Positions 1 through 7,998 of a stretch of 64,000 bases of DNA are shown piece by piece. The notes beneath the pieces were generated by a model, which ran no database searches, was not told where the DNA came from, and was given only the letters and a program-made list of their open reading frames with translations. Where the stretch lies: the NCBI GenBank assembly GCA_023381695.1, contig JAMCQP010000072.1:38272-102271 (forward strand), in the 5' to 3' direction. The position numbers and the translations under genes were made by a program. This DNA is from Bacillota bacterium. GTDB lineage: Bacteria; Bacillota; UBA5301; JAMCQP01. The first letter of the stretch is position 1. The number at the start of each line of letters is the position of its first letter.

Positions 1-1
1 G

Positions 2-1252
2 GTTTTGGCGCTGGCCGCGACGCTGTTCCTTGTTCCGGGCGCCTCCGGCGTTTTCGCCAAGCAGGTCACCATCGAATACTGGCAGTATTACTATGAGAGC
101 AAAGCCAAGACCATGGACGAGCTGATCAAGATCTTTGAAAAGCAGAACCCGGAGATCGTGGTCGAGCACAAGACTTTCCCGTATGAGCAGTTCAACCAGA
201 AGGTGGCCATTTCCGTCCCGGCGGGCAAGGGTCCGGATGTCGTGAACCTGTACTACGGCTGGGCGCCGAAGTATGTTGAGGCCGGTTATCTGCAACCGCT
301 GCCCGTGGACGAGTTTTCTCCCCGGATGATTGAAAATGAATTCCTGCCAATGGTGGACGCCGTGAAGCTTAATGGGAAGTACTGGGGATTGCCCACCGCG
401 GTGCGGGCGCTGGCTCTCTTCTGGAATAAGGATCTCTTCAAGGAAGCAGGCCTTGACCCGAACAAGCCTCCCCGCACCTGGGAGCAGCTACAGGATTACG
501 CGGTAAAGATGACCAAACAAGATAAGGGCCAACTCCTCCAGGAGGGTTACGCCTGGAACGCCGGCGGCCAGGACAACCATGTCTTTGTTCAGGTCCTTCT
601 GCGCCAGTGGGGCGTGAATCCCTTCTCGCCGGACAACAAGAAGGTCCTCTGGAACTCCAAGCCGGGTGGTTACGAAGCTTTCGAATGGTGGACGAATCTG
701 GCCACCAGGTATAAGGTGGGGGAGCCCGAATTTATGGGCGATTACCGGACCGCCTTTATCTCCGGCAAGGCCGCAATGATGATTGACGGGTCCTTTGCCC
801 TCGGCACGCTCAAGAGCAAAGCCAAGGACATCAACTGGGGCGTGACGACGCTTCCGGTTCGCGAAGCCAACGGCGTCAAGTCCAATTTCGGCTCCTTCTG
901 GCTCAACGGCCTGACAGTAAATGCCAGGGGCGAAAAGCGCGAAGCCGCGATCAAGTTCCTGAAGTTTCTTACCTCGCCCGAGGTCATGAAGAGATGGCTC
1001 ACGGACGTGGGCGAACTGCCGGCGCGCCAGGCACTGGCCGAGGACGCCGATCTCCAGAAAGACCCGATCTACGGGCCATTCCTCGCGGGCCTGAAGTACG
1101 CCCATGCGACCTTCTTTGTGGACGAGACTTCCGAGCGTCAGGCGCTGATCGATGCGACCAACGAGGTTCTCCTCAAGGGAACCAACCCCAGGACGGCGCT
1201 TGACCAGCTTGTCCAGGCCGAACAAAAGGTTCGTGACGGGTATTTTAAGTAA
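2..1252 (+). CDS. ABC transporter sugar-type substrate-binding protein, 5' partial
   Basis: Extracytoplasmic binding protein of an ABC importer, probably for a sugar or sugar-like solute. The frame is open to the window edge, so the start is missing; the visible part begins inside a signal peptide (hydrophobic run ending near GVFAKQ). The mature part follows the layout of family 1 solute-binding proteins: TIEYWQYY at its start, GPDVVNLYYGW about residue 75, then LFWNKDLFKEAGL, and a MIDGSFALG segment in the middle. Two permease genes follow on the same strand, 111 and 990 bases downstream, so the three form an importer operon. No ATPase gene is present here; such importers often share a distant MsmK-type ATPase. 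The substrate cannot be told from sequence alone. Confidence 0.9.
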   Translation, partial: VLALAATLFLVPGASGVFAKQVTIEYWQYYYESKAKTMDELIKIFEKQNPEIVVEHKTFPYEQFNQKVAISVPAGKGPDVVNLYYGWAPKYVEAGYLQPLPVDEFSPRMIENEFLPMVDAVKLNGKYWGLPTAVRALALFWNKDLFKEAGLDPNKPPRTWEQLQDYAVKMTKQDKGQLLQEGYAWNAGGQDNHVFVQVLLRQWGVNPFSPDNKKVLWNSKPGGYEAFEWWTNLATRYKVGEPEFMGDYRTAFISGKAAMMIDGSFALGTLKSKAKDINWGVTTLPVREANGVKSNFGSFWLNGLTVNARGEKREAAIKFLKFLTSPEVMKRWLTDVGELPARQALAEDADLQKDPIYGPFLAGLKYAHATFFVDETSERQALIDATNEVLLKGTNPRTALDQLVQAEQKVRDGYFK

Positions 1253-1363
1253 GGTGATCCGGGACCGGCCGCGCGCCGGTTCCGGCTTCCGCAAAACCGA
1301 GAGGGGGGGATCAAATTCAAACTCAAACTCAGGCACCGGGAGGCGCTGTGGGGCTATGCCTTT

Positions 1364-2221
1364 ATGGCGCTGCCGCTCCTGTTTTTTCTCGGGGTAAGGA
1401 TCTATCCGGCGCTCCTGGCGTTCAACGTGAGCCTGCATGAATGGGATATCATGTCACGGGCCAGGCCTTTTGTCGGCCTGGACAACTTCCGCCAGTTGGC
1501 CGCGGATCCCGTGTTCTGGAAGGCGGCCACCAATACATTCTGGTACGTGGCAATCACCGTTCCCGCGGAATTGGCGCTGGGCCTTGCCGTCGCTTCCCTC
1601 ATCCAGTCCGTCAACAAGTTTCAGGGCTTTTATCGAACGGTCTATTTCATACCATACATAACCTCAACGGTGGCGGTCAGCTGGGTGTGGCGGTGGCTCT
1701 ACTTCAAAAACGGCGGCATCCTCAACCAGTTGCTCCTGGCGGTGGGGCTGCCGGCCCAGCCGTTCCTCTCCGGGCCGGCGCAGGCCCTGTATTCCATTGC
1801 CGCGGTGGTGGTCTGGCAGGCGCTGGGCTATCAGGTCATAATTTTCCTGGCCGGGCTGGAGATGATCCCGCCGACTTTCAAGGAAGCGGCGAAGATCGAC
1901 GGCGCCAACGCCTGGCAGATCTTCCGGCGCATCACGTTGCCGCTCCTGAACCCGACCATCGTCTTCCTGGCCGTTTTAGGAACCATCAGCTCGCTGCAGA
2001 TCTTCGCGCAGATCATGAACATGACCTCGGGCGGCTCCGGACAGGGCGATCTGGGCGGGCCGCTGAACAGCACCCTCAGCCTGGTGGTCTATATTTACAG
2101 CCTGGCCTTCTACAAGTTCAAGATGGGCTACGCCTCGGCGATCACCGTGGTTTTGTTCGCCGTCATTCTGGTGGTGACGCTGGTGCAGATGAAGGTGCTG
2201 AACAGGCGCATCGAATATTAG
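1364..2221 (+). CDS. ABC sugar-type permease, MalF/UgpA-like
   Basis: Inner-membrane permease subunit of the importer whose binding protein lies just upstream. It is hydrophobic throughout, with about six membrane segments, and carries the EAA-type loop that contacts the ATPase: FKEAAKIDGANAWQIFRRIT about residues 170-190. ATG at 1364 is the first usual start, but it leaves the first membrane segment short. The same frame is open upstream and reads IKFKLKLRHREALWGYAF from 1310, the kind of N-terminus this family has, directly behind a GAGGGGGGG ribosome site. The only codon there is ATC, so either a rare ATC start is used or the base has changed. Size otherwise fits the family (about 285-305 residues). 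Confidence 0.88.
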   Translation: MALPLLFFLGVRIYPALLAFNVSLHEWDIMSRARPFVGLDNFRQLAADPVFWKAATNTFWYVAITVPAELALGLAVASLIQSVNKFQGFYRTVYFIPYITSTVAVSWVWRWLYFKNGGILNQLLLAVGLPAQPFLSGPAQALYSIAAVVVWQALGYQVIIFLAGLEMIPPTFKEAAKIDGANAWQIFRRITLPLLNPTIVFLAVLGTISSLQIFAQIMNMTSGGSGQGDLGGPLNSTLSLVVYIYSLAFYKFKMGYASAITVVLFAVILVVTLVQMKVLNRRIEY

Positions 2222-2242
2222 TGGCTGAAGGGGGGTGAAAGG

Positions 2243-3124
2243 ATGGCGGAAGGGGCCGTAAAGACCGGCAACGTGGATAATGACGGGAAAGTGCGCGCGG
2301 CAACCCGCGTCAAGGACCGGACATGGCTGTTGAAACATGCTATTTTGCTGGTGGGAATCCTGTTTATGATCTTCCCGTTCCTCTGGATGCTGGCGACTTC
2401 CTTCAAACAGGGCGCGGAGGTTTACGGGATCAACCTGATTCCCAGGGAACCCACCTGGGCGAACTTTACCAACCTCCTCAAGGATACGGACTACCTGCGC
2501 TGGTACCTGAACAGCACGGTAGTGGCCATGGTGGTCACGGCGAGCGAGTTGTTTTTCGATTCCATGGCGGGGTACGCTCTGGCCAAGCTGAGGTTTCCCG
2601 GACGGTCGATCATTCTGATGGTCATCCTGAGCACGCTGATGATCCCCACGGAGATGCTCATCATCCCCTGGTACATGATGTTTACAAAGGCCGGGTGGAT
2701 CGACACCTTATGGGGGGTCATGCTGCCGGGGCTGATCTCCGCGTTCGGAGTCTTCCTCATGACCCAGTTTATGTCCGGAATTCCGGGAGATTTGCTGGAT
2801 GCGGCGCGGATTGACGGCCTCAACGAGTTCGGAGTGTGGTGGCACGTGGCGCTGCGCCTGGTCAAACCGGCCCTGGCGGCGTTGGCCATCCTCGTCTTTC
2901 TGGGAAACTGGAACGCCTTCCTGTGGCCGGTGATCGTCATCGAGAGTTCGGCGACGCGGACTTTGCCGGTGGGCCTTTCGCTCTTCAGCGGGGGGGAGGC
3001 TGGCTCGGAATGGCAGTTGATTATGGCGGCGGCCAGCCTGGCGGTCATCCCGGTCCTGATGGTGTTTGCTTTCTTCCAGCGGCAGATCGTCCAGGGGATA
3101 GCTTTGACCGGGATGAAGTCATGA
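2243..3124 (+). CDS. ABC sugar-type permease, MalG/UgpE-like
   Basis: Second membrane permease of the same importer. It has 293 residues with a cytoplasmic N-terminal tail of about 30 residues, six predicted membrane segments and the EAA-like loop LLDAARIDGLNEFGVWWHVALR about residues 178-199. ATG at 2243 follows GGGGGGTGAAAGG. The gene starts 21 bases after the first permease ends, which supports co-transcription. The C-terminal GIALTGMKS ending is typical of MalG-type permeases (QG-ITGGAVKG-like ends). A hairpin lies about 30 bases downstream. Confidence 0.92.
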   Translation: MAEGAVKTGNVDNDGKVRAATRVKDRTWLLKHAILLVGILFMIFPFLWMLATSFKQGAEVYGINLIPREPTWANFTNLLKDTDYLRWYLNSTVVAMVVTASELFFDSMAGYALAKLRFPGRSIILMVILSTLMIPTEMLIIPWYMMFTKAGWIDTLWGVMLPGLISAFGVFLMTQFMSGIPGDLLDAARIDGLNEFGVWWHVALRLVKPALAALAILVFLGNWNAFLWPVIVIESSATRTLPVGLSLFSGGEAGSEWQLIMAAASLAVIPVLMVFAFFQRQIVQGIALTGMKS

Positions 3125-3154
3125 CCTGACGCACTCTGAACTGATTGATGGAAC

Positions 3155-3186
3155 GGGCGCCTGACTCCTGGATGAGGCAGGCGCCC
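3155..3186. terminator. hairpin between converging genes
   Basis: Inverted repeat GGGCGCCTG (3155-3163) and CAGGCGCCC (3178-3186), a 9-bp perfect stem with a 14-base loop. It sits between the end of the importer operon and the end of the converging PepSY gene. No clear T-run follows on either strand, so it may be a weak or bidirectional terminator. Confidence 0.5.
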
Positions 3187-3204
3187 GCTGCCGGCTATCT
3201 GCTT

Positions 3205-3783
3205 CTAATGCTCTGATTCAACATGATCGTTGTCTGACTCATGGTCCTCCTTCTCTTTATCGCTTTCATGATCGCCTCGGCGGTCCTGCTGGCTATCCTG
3301 GGACAGTACCTGCGCGTTACCCGCATCGATCTTCACGTCGGTGATCCCCGTTGTGGTTTGCACTCCCACACTGTAAACCACATTGCCATTTTCATTTTCC
3401 AGGGCTACGCCCGTTACTTTGCCGGGCACGGCTTTCAAGGCGCTGGCTTCGGCTTGTTTGACGGTGATTTTGGCCACGGACTGCAAGGAGGTACTTTCCA
3501 CTGCTTCGTTGTCCTGTCCCTCTTCGGCCGCGTCATGGCCCTGGCCTTCTTCTTTTGCTTCACGATCCTGGTTCTCTTTGTCTCCGGCGTCCTGAGGGTT
3601 GGCCGTCTTGATAGAGCTGCTGTAGGCTGGAGCCTGTTCATCTTGGGGGGTATTTGTTTGGGATGCCGGAGAAGCCGGTGCAGCAGTTTGCACAGCCTGG
3701 GCGGCGTTAACTGTATAAGCGCCCAGGCCGATGCCTCCAAGTAAAATACCCGCCGCCAGGAAAATCGTCAGCTTTTTATTCAT
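3205..3783 (-). CDS. exported PepSY-domain protein
   Basis: Predicted secreted or membrane-tethered protein of 192 residues. It starts with MNKKLTIFLAAGILLGG and an Ala-rich cleavage region near residue 30, followed by a long Gln/Glu/Asp-rich low-complexity stretch (about 50-95). A PepSY repeat follows at about 103-160 (ITVKQAEASALKAVPGKV, then VYSVGVQ and VKIDAGNAQVL), and the tail is highly acidic and His-rich. PepSY domains are known in protease propeptides and as sensory or inhibitory domains; genes like this are often paired with OmpR/kinase systems. Here it is divergent from exactly such a pair, so it is probably a target or sensor partner of that system (inference). The charged tail might bind cations. 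Confidence 0.85.
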   Translation of the reverse strand: MNKKLTIFLAAGILLGGIGLGAYTVNAAQAVQTAAPASPASQTNTPQDEQAPAYSSSIKTANPQDAGDKENQDREAKEEGQGHDAAEEGQDNEAVESTSLQSVAKITVKQAEASALKAVPGKVTGVALENENGNVVYSVGVQTTTGITDVKIDAGNAQVLSQDSQQDRRGDHESDKEKEDHESDNDHVESEH

Positions 3784-3958
3784 CGGTAATTCCTCCTGAC
3801 AAAGTTTTTAGGGACAAGTTTTCAGACGTTTCGTCATTTTTGCGGGGTCTCTTTGCGCGGATCTTCTAACGGTCTGTCACTGGCGGGCACCTCCTTCCCG
3901 TTTACCTGGATGGCCTTTTGGCTTAGAATTAAGTATAGCCTCCGGATCTTGGACAGAC

Positions 3959-3997
3959 ATTAAAGCCGGATTAAAAATGGATTAGAACCAGTTCTAA
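3959..3997. promoter_or_regulatory. 11-bp direct repeats and palindrome: likely response-regulator site
   Basis: Three ATTAAA/ATTAGA hexamers begin at 3959, 3970 and 3981, exactly 11 bases apart, the spacing used by OmpR/PhoB-family regulators. The third overlaps a perfect inverted repeat TTAGAAC-CA-GTTCTAA (3982-3997). A TAAAAT -10-like hexamer lies at 4020-4025 with no good -35, as expected for an activated promoter of the response regulator gene at 4044. The site also lies upstream of the divergent PepSY gene. Confidence 0.55.
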
Positions 3998-4043
3998 GGA
4001 TCTTTTAATCTTTTTCTTGTAAAATAGAGAGGGGGTGTTGCGC

Positions 4044-4739
4044 ATGGAGGACAGTGTCCTGCCACGCATCCTGGTGGTGGAGGATGAGGCCAGTCTGGCC
4101 CGTTCTCTCCAACTGGAGCTGAATCACGAGGGTTACCATGTGGAAACGGCTCAGAACGGCTACGAAGCTCTGGGCAGAATCAGCGAAGACAGATGGGATT
4201 TGCTGATTCTGGACCTCATGTTGCCTGGGATAGACGGGTTTGAGGTTTGCCGCCGGATCCGGGAGCATACGGATGTATCCATCATCATGCTTACCGCGCG
4301 GGATAACACCCTGGACAAAGTGAAAGGCTTTGAGATCGGAGCGGATGATTACGTGACCAAGCCTTTTGTGATGGAGGAACTGCTGGCCAGGATCCGGGCG
4401 CGGCTGCGGCGTCCGCCCGTGGCCCGCCAGGAGGGGAACAAACTGGTGATAAGGGATCTGGTCATCCGCCAGGACACGCGCCAGGTGGCGAGAGACGGCC
4501 GGCCTATCTCCTTGACCAGGCGGGAGTTTGACCTGCTGGTCTATCTGGCTGAAAACGCCGGTCTCGTTTTAAGCCGGGAAGCCATCTTGACGCACGTTTG
4601 GGGCTACGATTTTTATGGAAACACCAATGTGGTGGATGTTTATGTCCGCTACCTGAGAGCCAAGATAGATGAGCCGTTCTCTACCCAACTGTTGCACACG
4701 GTACGTGGGGTAGGCTATACGCTGCGGGAGGAAAAATGA
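4044..4739 (+). CDS. OmpR/PhoB-family response regulator
   Basis: DNA-binding response regulator, 231 residues from ATG 4044 (GGGGG ribosome site eight bases upstream; GTG at 4035 sits too close to it). The receiver domain has the acidic pair VVEDEAS, the phospho-acceptor Asp in LLILDLMLPG, the Thr of IIMLTARD and the Lys of YVTKPF. The C-terminal winged helix carries SLTRREFDLLVYLAEN and the usual VVDVYVRYLRAKID and RGVGYTLREE motifs. It ends one base before the kinase gene, so the two are translated together. The 11-bp repeats upstream suggest it controls its own operon and perhaps the PepSY gene. Confidence 0.95.
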   Translation: MEDSVLPRILVVEDEASLARSLQLELNHEGYHVETAQNGYEALGRISEDRWDLLILDLMLPGIDGFEVCRRIREHTDVSIIMLTARDNTLDKVKGFEIGADDYVTKPFVMEELLARIRARLRRPPVARQEGNKLVIRDLVIRQDTRQVARDGRPISLTRREFDLLVYLAENAGLVLSREAILTHVWGYDFYGNTNVVDVYVRYLRAKIDEPFSTQLLHTVRGVGYTLREEK

Positions 4740-4740
4740 A

Positions 4741-6099
4741 ATGCGGTCCATTACCTGGCGGCTGACTTTGTGGTATGCACTGGTTTTAGCGGGCATCTTG
4801 ATCTTTTGCGGCGCGGCGGCGCTGGGAGGCGTGCGTTATTTGCTTTTGACCGAAGCGGCCCGGGACGTGGAAACAGCGGTGGCAACCGTTCAGAAGCTCA
4901 CCAGCCACAAAAATGGAAACGAGGAAGTTGATCATGTGGATCTGGATGACCCGGAGCTGACTGCTTCGGTTGAAAAGGGGATACTCTGGGTGCAAATAAC
5001 CGACCAGGCCGGGCGGGTATTGAACAGTTCACGGGCTTTGGGAAAGGCGGCTTTAGCTCCCGGTTACACCGGACCGCCTGTCACGGCTGATTTCCGTGGA
5101 GAAAGGGTTCTGCTGGCGGGGGCGAAACTTACGGGCGGCACACTGGTGCAGGTGGCCCGGCCGTTGAGGAGGGAAGAGATTTTTCTCGGAACACTGGCCA
5201 GTGTCTTCGGGTTGCTCGCCCTGGCCGGGCTTTTGCTCGCCCTGGCCGGGGGGTGGCTGATTACCCGGGCGGCGCTGAGACCGGTGCAAGGATTAATCAC
5301 CACGGCCAGGCGGATCAGCACGACGGATCTGAGCCGTCGTATTGCCTTACGCGGTCCCCGGGATGAATTATATGCGCTGGGAGAGACCCTTAACCAGATG
5401 CTGGACCGGCTGGAGCAGGGTTTTCGCAGCCAGCAGGAGTTTGTGGCCGCGGCGTCTCATGATCTGCGCACGCCTCTGGCGGTAATCAAAAGTTATACCG
5501 ATTTGCTGAGCCGCTGGGGAAAAGATGATCCGGCGGTGGTAAAAGAATCCGTCGAGGCCATGGCCAAAGCGGTGGCGATCGTGGAGCGGCTGGTGAAGGA
5601 TCTGTTGCTTTTAGCCCGCATGCAGGCCAGAGTGCCCATGGATACCGCACCTCTGCCGCTGGAAAAGCTGGCGGAGGAGACGGTTCAGGATGCCAGGGCC
5701 ATATCTCAAGAGATAACGGTTAAACTGGGCCCGGCGGAGCCCGCGGTGGTAGTCGCCGACGAATACCACCTGCGCCGTGCCATCTGGGCGTTGGTGGACA
5801 ACGCCATCAAATATAGCCGTCCTGGAGGAGAAGTTACCCTGACCGTTACCGTGAATAAAGAGGAAGGAGAAGCGATCCTCTCCGTCATTGATACCGGGCC
5901 GGGCATAGCCGAGGCGGATCTGCCAAGGATATTCGACCGTTTCTACCGGGGGGACCCGGCGCGCAGCCAGGGGAAGGGCTTTGGCCTGGGGCTTTCTCTG
6001 GCCAGAGAAATAGTGGTAGCCCACGGAGGGCGGATTACCGTGGACAGCCACCCCGATCGAGGCAGCCGGTTCAGCATCGTGCTGCCCTTACGGCCCTGA
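4741..6099 (+). CDS. sensor histidine kinase, HAMP/HisKA type
   Basis: Membrane sensor kinase partner of the preceding regulator. It has a membrane helix about residues 10-34, an extracytoplasmic sensor region of about 115 residues, a second helix about 150-175 and a HAMP linker. The HisKA box is ASHDLRTPLAVIKSY, with the phosphorylated His near residue 240. The HATPase domain has the N box NAIKYS, DTGPGIAEADLP, the F box IFDRFYRGD and GFGLGLSLAREI. Length (452 residues) and domain order are normal and all catalytic motifs are intact. The signal sensed is unknown; the divergent PepSY protein is a possible partner. Confidence 0.95.
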   Translation: MRSITWRLTLWYALVLAGILIFCGAAALGGVRYLLLTEAARDVETAVATVQKLTSHKNGNEEVDHVDLDDPELTASVEKGILWVQITDQAGRVLNSSRALGKAALAPGYTGPPVTADFRGERVLLAGAKLTGGTLVQVARPLRREEIFLGTLASVFGLLALAGLLLALAGGWLITRAALRPVQGLITTARRISTTDLSRRIALRGPRDELYALGETLNQMLDRLEQGFRSQQEFVAAASHDLRTPLAVIKSYTDLLSRWGKDDPAVVKESVEAMAKAVAIVERLVKDLLLLARMQARVPMDTAPLPLEKLAEETVQDARAISQEITVKLGPAEPAVVVADEYHLRRAIWALVDNAIKYSRPGGEVTLTVTVNKEEGEAILSVIDTGPGIAEADLPRIFDRFYRGDPARSQGKGFGLGLSLAREIVVAHGGRITVDSHPDRGSRFSIVLPLRP

Positions 6100-6103
6100 T
6101 GCT

Positions 6104-6577
6104 TCAAGGCTCTTTGACCAGGCCGCCGTGGTAGAGAAGTTCGTAAACCATGGCATTTCCGCGAGTAATCCATTCCTTTCCCGTGAAGAAGGTCAGATCT
6201 CCGTCACTTGTGTCAAAATACGTGCTGTCTCCGATGGAGTGCTCAAATCCCTCAAGAAAACGCCCTTGCGTATACATTCTAGATAGGCTTTCCTGGATAA
6301 TCTGCCCTGCTTCCGCGGCGGAGATGAGCGAGGGTTCGAGAATGCGGCCGTAATAGCTCATGGACCACACGGGCTTCCCTTCGAAGTAGACGACTTCCTG
6401 GCCGAGAAAGTCTGTCCCTCCAAAGTAGCTGTCCAGGTACGAGAAGGCTTCTTCGTGGTATTGCAGATCATGCGATCCTGGCCGGTATGACAGGCTTTTC
6501 GCCCCCCGGCCCACGTAGGTGGCTGCCTTGGCCCGGACGATGAAGGCGTTTAACTGCTCCAGTGAAAGATCTTTCAC
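6104..6577 (-). CDS. DUF5680 domain protein
   Basis: Small soluble protein of about 157 residues matching the DUF5680 pattern: LEQLNAFIVRAKAATYVG at the start, SYRPGSHDLQYHE, then YFGGTDFLGQEVVYFEGKP and VWSMSYYGRIL. The function of this family is not known; the domain is also found behind XRE-type DNA-binding domains in Firmicutes. GTG at 6577 is preferred because GGGAGGG lies about 12 bases upstream; a longer reading to 6613 would run into the remains of the neighbouring acetyltransferase. It converges with the kinase gene, which ends only a few bases away. Confidence 0.75.
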   Translation of the reverse strand: MKDLSLEQLNAFIVRAKAATYVGRGAKSLSYRPGSHDLQYHEEAFSYLDSYFGGTDFLGQEVVYFEGKPVWSMSYYGRILEPSLISAAEAGQIIQESLSRMYTQGRFLEGFEHSIGDSTYFDTSDGDLTFFTGKEWITRGNAMVYELLYHGGLVKEP

Positions 6578-6850
6578 AATAAACCATCCCTCCCGACTGG
6601 CGAAGTGACGCAACGGACCGTATCGCAGCCTCGTCGCCGCACCTCGTCAAAGAACAGGTGGTATAACTGTCGCCCAATCCCTCTCTGTCTGTATTCGGGG
6701 TGAATGCCCGCAAAGTAAATATAAGCCTCGTTGGGATAGGTTTGTGATACAAACCCAATCAAGAAGGCGACGAGGTTACCGTTTTCTTCAGCAATGAAGC
6801 TCGTATCCTGAATGAGAACTAGGAAGTTACCGCCTGCTCTTGCGAGTAGA
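6574..6850 (-). pseudogene. GNAT acetyltransferase, truncated at both ends
   Basis: Minus-strand remnant reading FLVLIQDTSFIAEENGN, then LVAFLIGFVSQTYPNEAYIY and HPEYRQRGIGRQLYHLFF, which is the central acetyl-CoA-binding part of a GNAT N-acetyltransferase (the RxxGxG/A loop is RQRGIG). The reading starts without an N-terminal domain, inside the tail of the small membrane protein gene. It stops after CVTSPVG, where a normal family member would continue with the last two strands. About 85 of the usual 150 or more residues remain, so it is not expected to work. Confidence 0.65.
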
Positions 6851-7105
6851 ACGGAACATTAGAAAGACAACAAAGGGCACAAATAGAAAAAACAATACAA
6901 TAAAAAGACCATATACGATCGCTGCTTGAATGTGCTTCATTCCTACGCCCCAAGCCATTAGAAAGGCAAAGACACATCCAACGAGGAAAAACAGAGATGT
7001 GGCCATTAAAGAAGCGTGGACCTCATCTAACTTTGAAGCCACGCTCACAAACATTTCGCCAAGCGGGCCAAAAGGGTTGCCTTTTAGCGGAGTCTGTTCG
7101 CTCAT
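6827..7105 (-). CDS. small two-helix membrane protein
   Basis: Unrecognised protein of 92 residues starting MSEQTPLKGNPFGPLG at ATG 7105 (GGAGAGAAAGAAG just upstream). It has a short soluble head, then two hydrophobic segments (about 38-58 and 64-86) and a basic end RSTRKSRR. It overlaps the end of the preceding small membrane protein by four bases and is presumably translated with it. The pair resembles the short accessory membrane proteins found with GntR/YtrA-type regulators, but no regulator gene is present, so no function is claimed. Confidence 0.7.
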   Translation of the reverse strand: MSEQTPLKGNPFGPLGEMFVSVASKLDEVHASLMATSLFFLVGCVFAFLMAWGVGMKHIQAAIVYGLFIVLFFLFVPFVVFLMFRSTRKSRR

Positions 7106-7317
7106 CTTCTTTCTCTCCAATAGTCGAGGTTTCTAAAGATGATCGACATGAGAAGTAGGCCATACAAGGCACCAATTACCGCAGCTATGGGTGGAAGCGG
7201 AAGCTGTGCTATGGAACCTACTACGGCTAGTATGATCAAGCCTACGAAAGCTAACACAAAGTATGCGGTAAATAACCAGAAGTACAGGGGAAACTCTTTA
7301 ATTTTCTCCCAAAACAT
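7102..7317 (-). CDS. small two-helix membrane protein
   Basis: Unrecognised 71-residue protein starting MFWEKIKEFPLYFWLF at ATG 7317, with GAGAGGAG about ten bases upstream. The reading frame is open further upstream, but that part lies in the leader. Two hydrophobic stretches (about 10-33 and 38-60) and a charged end NLDYWRERR suggest a membrane protein with both ends inside. It overlaps the next gene by four bases and is the first gene after the promoter at 7412-7440. Confidence 0.68.
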   Translation of the reverse strand: MFWEKIKEFPLYFWLFTAYFVLAFVGLIILAVVGSIAQLPLPPIAAVIGALYGLLLMSIIFRNLDYWRERR

Positions 7318-7411
7318 GACCAATCGACTCCTCTCATTGTCGATGACTGCTTGGGAAAATACGGTGTTGCTCCCAACCTTGTGCATTTCTTATTCACCCC
7401 TCCCCAACCCT

Positions 7412-7440
7412 ATAATACCAAGACTAGTAAGTTATGTCAA
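7412..7440 (-). promoter_or_regulatory. near-consensus sigma-A promoter
   Basis: Read on the minus strand: TTGACA (7440-7435), a 17-base spacer, then TATTAT (7417-7412). It lies about 95 bases upstream of the start at 7317 and points at the small membrane protein genes. Confidence 0.75.
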
Positions 7441-7449
7441 CCTTGGTAT
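7415..7449. promoter_or_regulatory. inverted repeat overlapping the promoter, possible operator
   Basis: Perfect 8-bp arms ATACCAAG (7415-7422) and CTTGGTAT (7442-7449) bracket the promoter: one arm covers part of the -10 box and the other lies just upstream of the -35 box. A repressor bound here would block polymerase. The regulator is not identifiable in the window. Confidence 0.45.
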
Positions 7450-7546
7450 CGACGGTACGTTAAGCAGCATAAGGCAGAGGTGGGAGAGGGAATTCCGATA
7501 GGTAGTTGATACATTTTATGGGTAGAATGCCCAAACTATGCCTGGA

Positions 7547-7774
7547 CTATCCAAAAGGTAGTTCACGTCTGCTGCAAAAAGGACGAAGGAAGGTTCTCCA
7601 GTTTACTCCAACCGGTGCGCCAGGTCGGCGGAGATCGAAAGGCTCCGGCGGGGTTGAAGAGAACTCCTCGGCCTTTCTTTTGGCCTCTTCCACGATAATG
7701 GCCAATCCCTTCATGATGTTATCGATCTGCCCGATCACGGAAAGTATGTCTTCTCTGGTTCGCATCCCCTTCAT
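7547..7774 (-). CDS. short hypothetical protein, possibly a degraded HEPN-type partner
   Basis: About 75 residues from ATG 7774 (GAAGGAAG upstream): MKGMRTREDILSVIGQIDNI, then a helical, charged stretch KGLAIIVEEAKRKAEEF, then a Pro/Arg-rich tail that does not look like a folded domain. It overlaps the preceding nucleotidyltransferase-like remnant. HEPN proteins usually follow MNT genes, so this may be a decayed partner; the resemblance is weak and it may be no gene at all. Confidence 0.3.
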   Translation of the reverse strand: MKGMRTREDILSVIGQIDNIMKGLAIIVEEAKRKAEEFSSTPPEPFDLRRPGAPVGVNWRTFLRPFCSRRELPFG

Positions 7775-7946
7775 CCCGGTCACTTCCTTCTTTCCGCATT
7801 GCAAGAAGCTCGCCCTCCCTGGTAACGGTATCCAAAAGACAGGGGGGGCAAGCGTCCATGTCTATCAAGTCCACGTTAATGTCTATTCCGGAAGGCGAGG
7901 TGGCCAAATCGCTGACGCGCCTCCTTATCATCTCCTGGTGTATCAC
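7719..7946 (-). pseudogene. MNT-type nucleotidyltransferase, C-terminal remnant
   Basis: The reading DINVDLIDMDACPPCLLDTV followed by REGELLAMRKE resembles the C-terminal end of minimal nucleotidyltransferase antitoxins (pattern VDLVDLN-A-P-L-x-I-x-G-LL). The N-terminal catalytic GSxxxG...DxD part is absent and the last 20 residues are out of pattern, as after a frameshift. It lies 52 bases after the P-type ATPase gene. Family assignment is tentative. Confidence 0.35.
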
Positions 7947-7998
7947 AATCTTATTTCCATTGCCGCAGAAAATGCCCTGCCAATAAAAGAAGAAAGAC

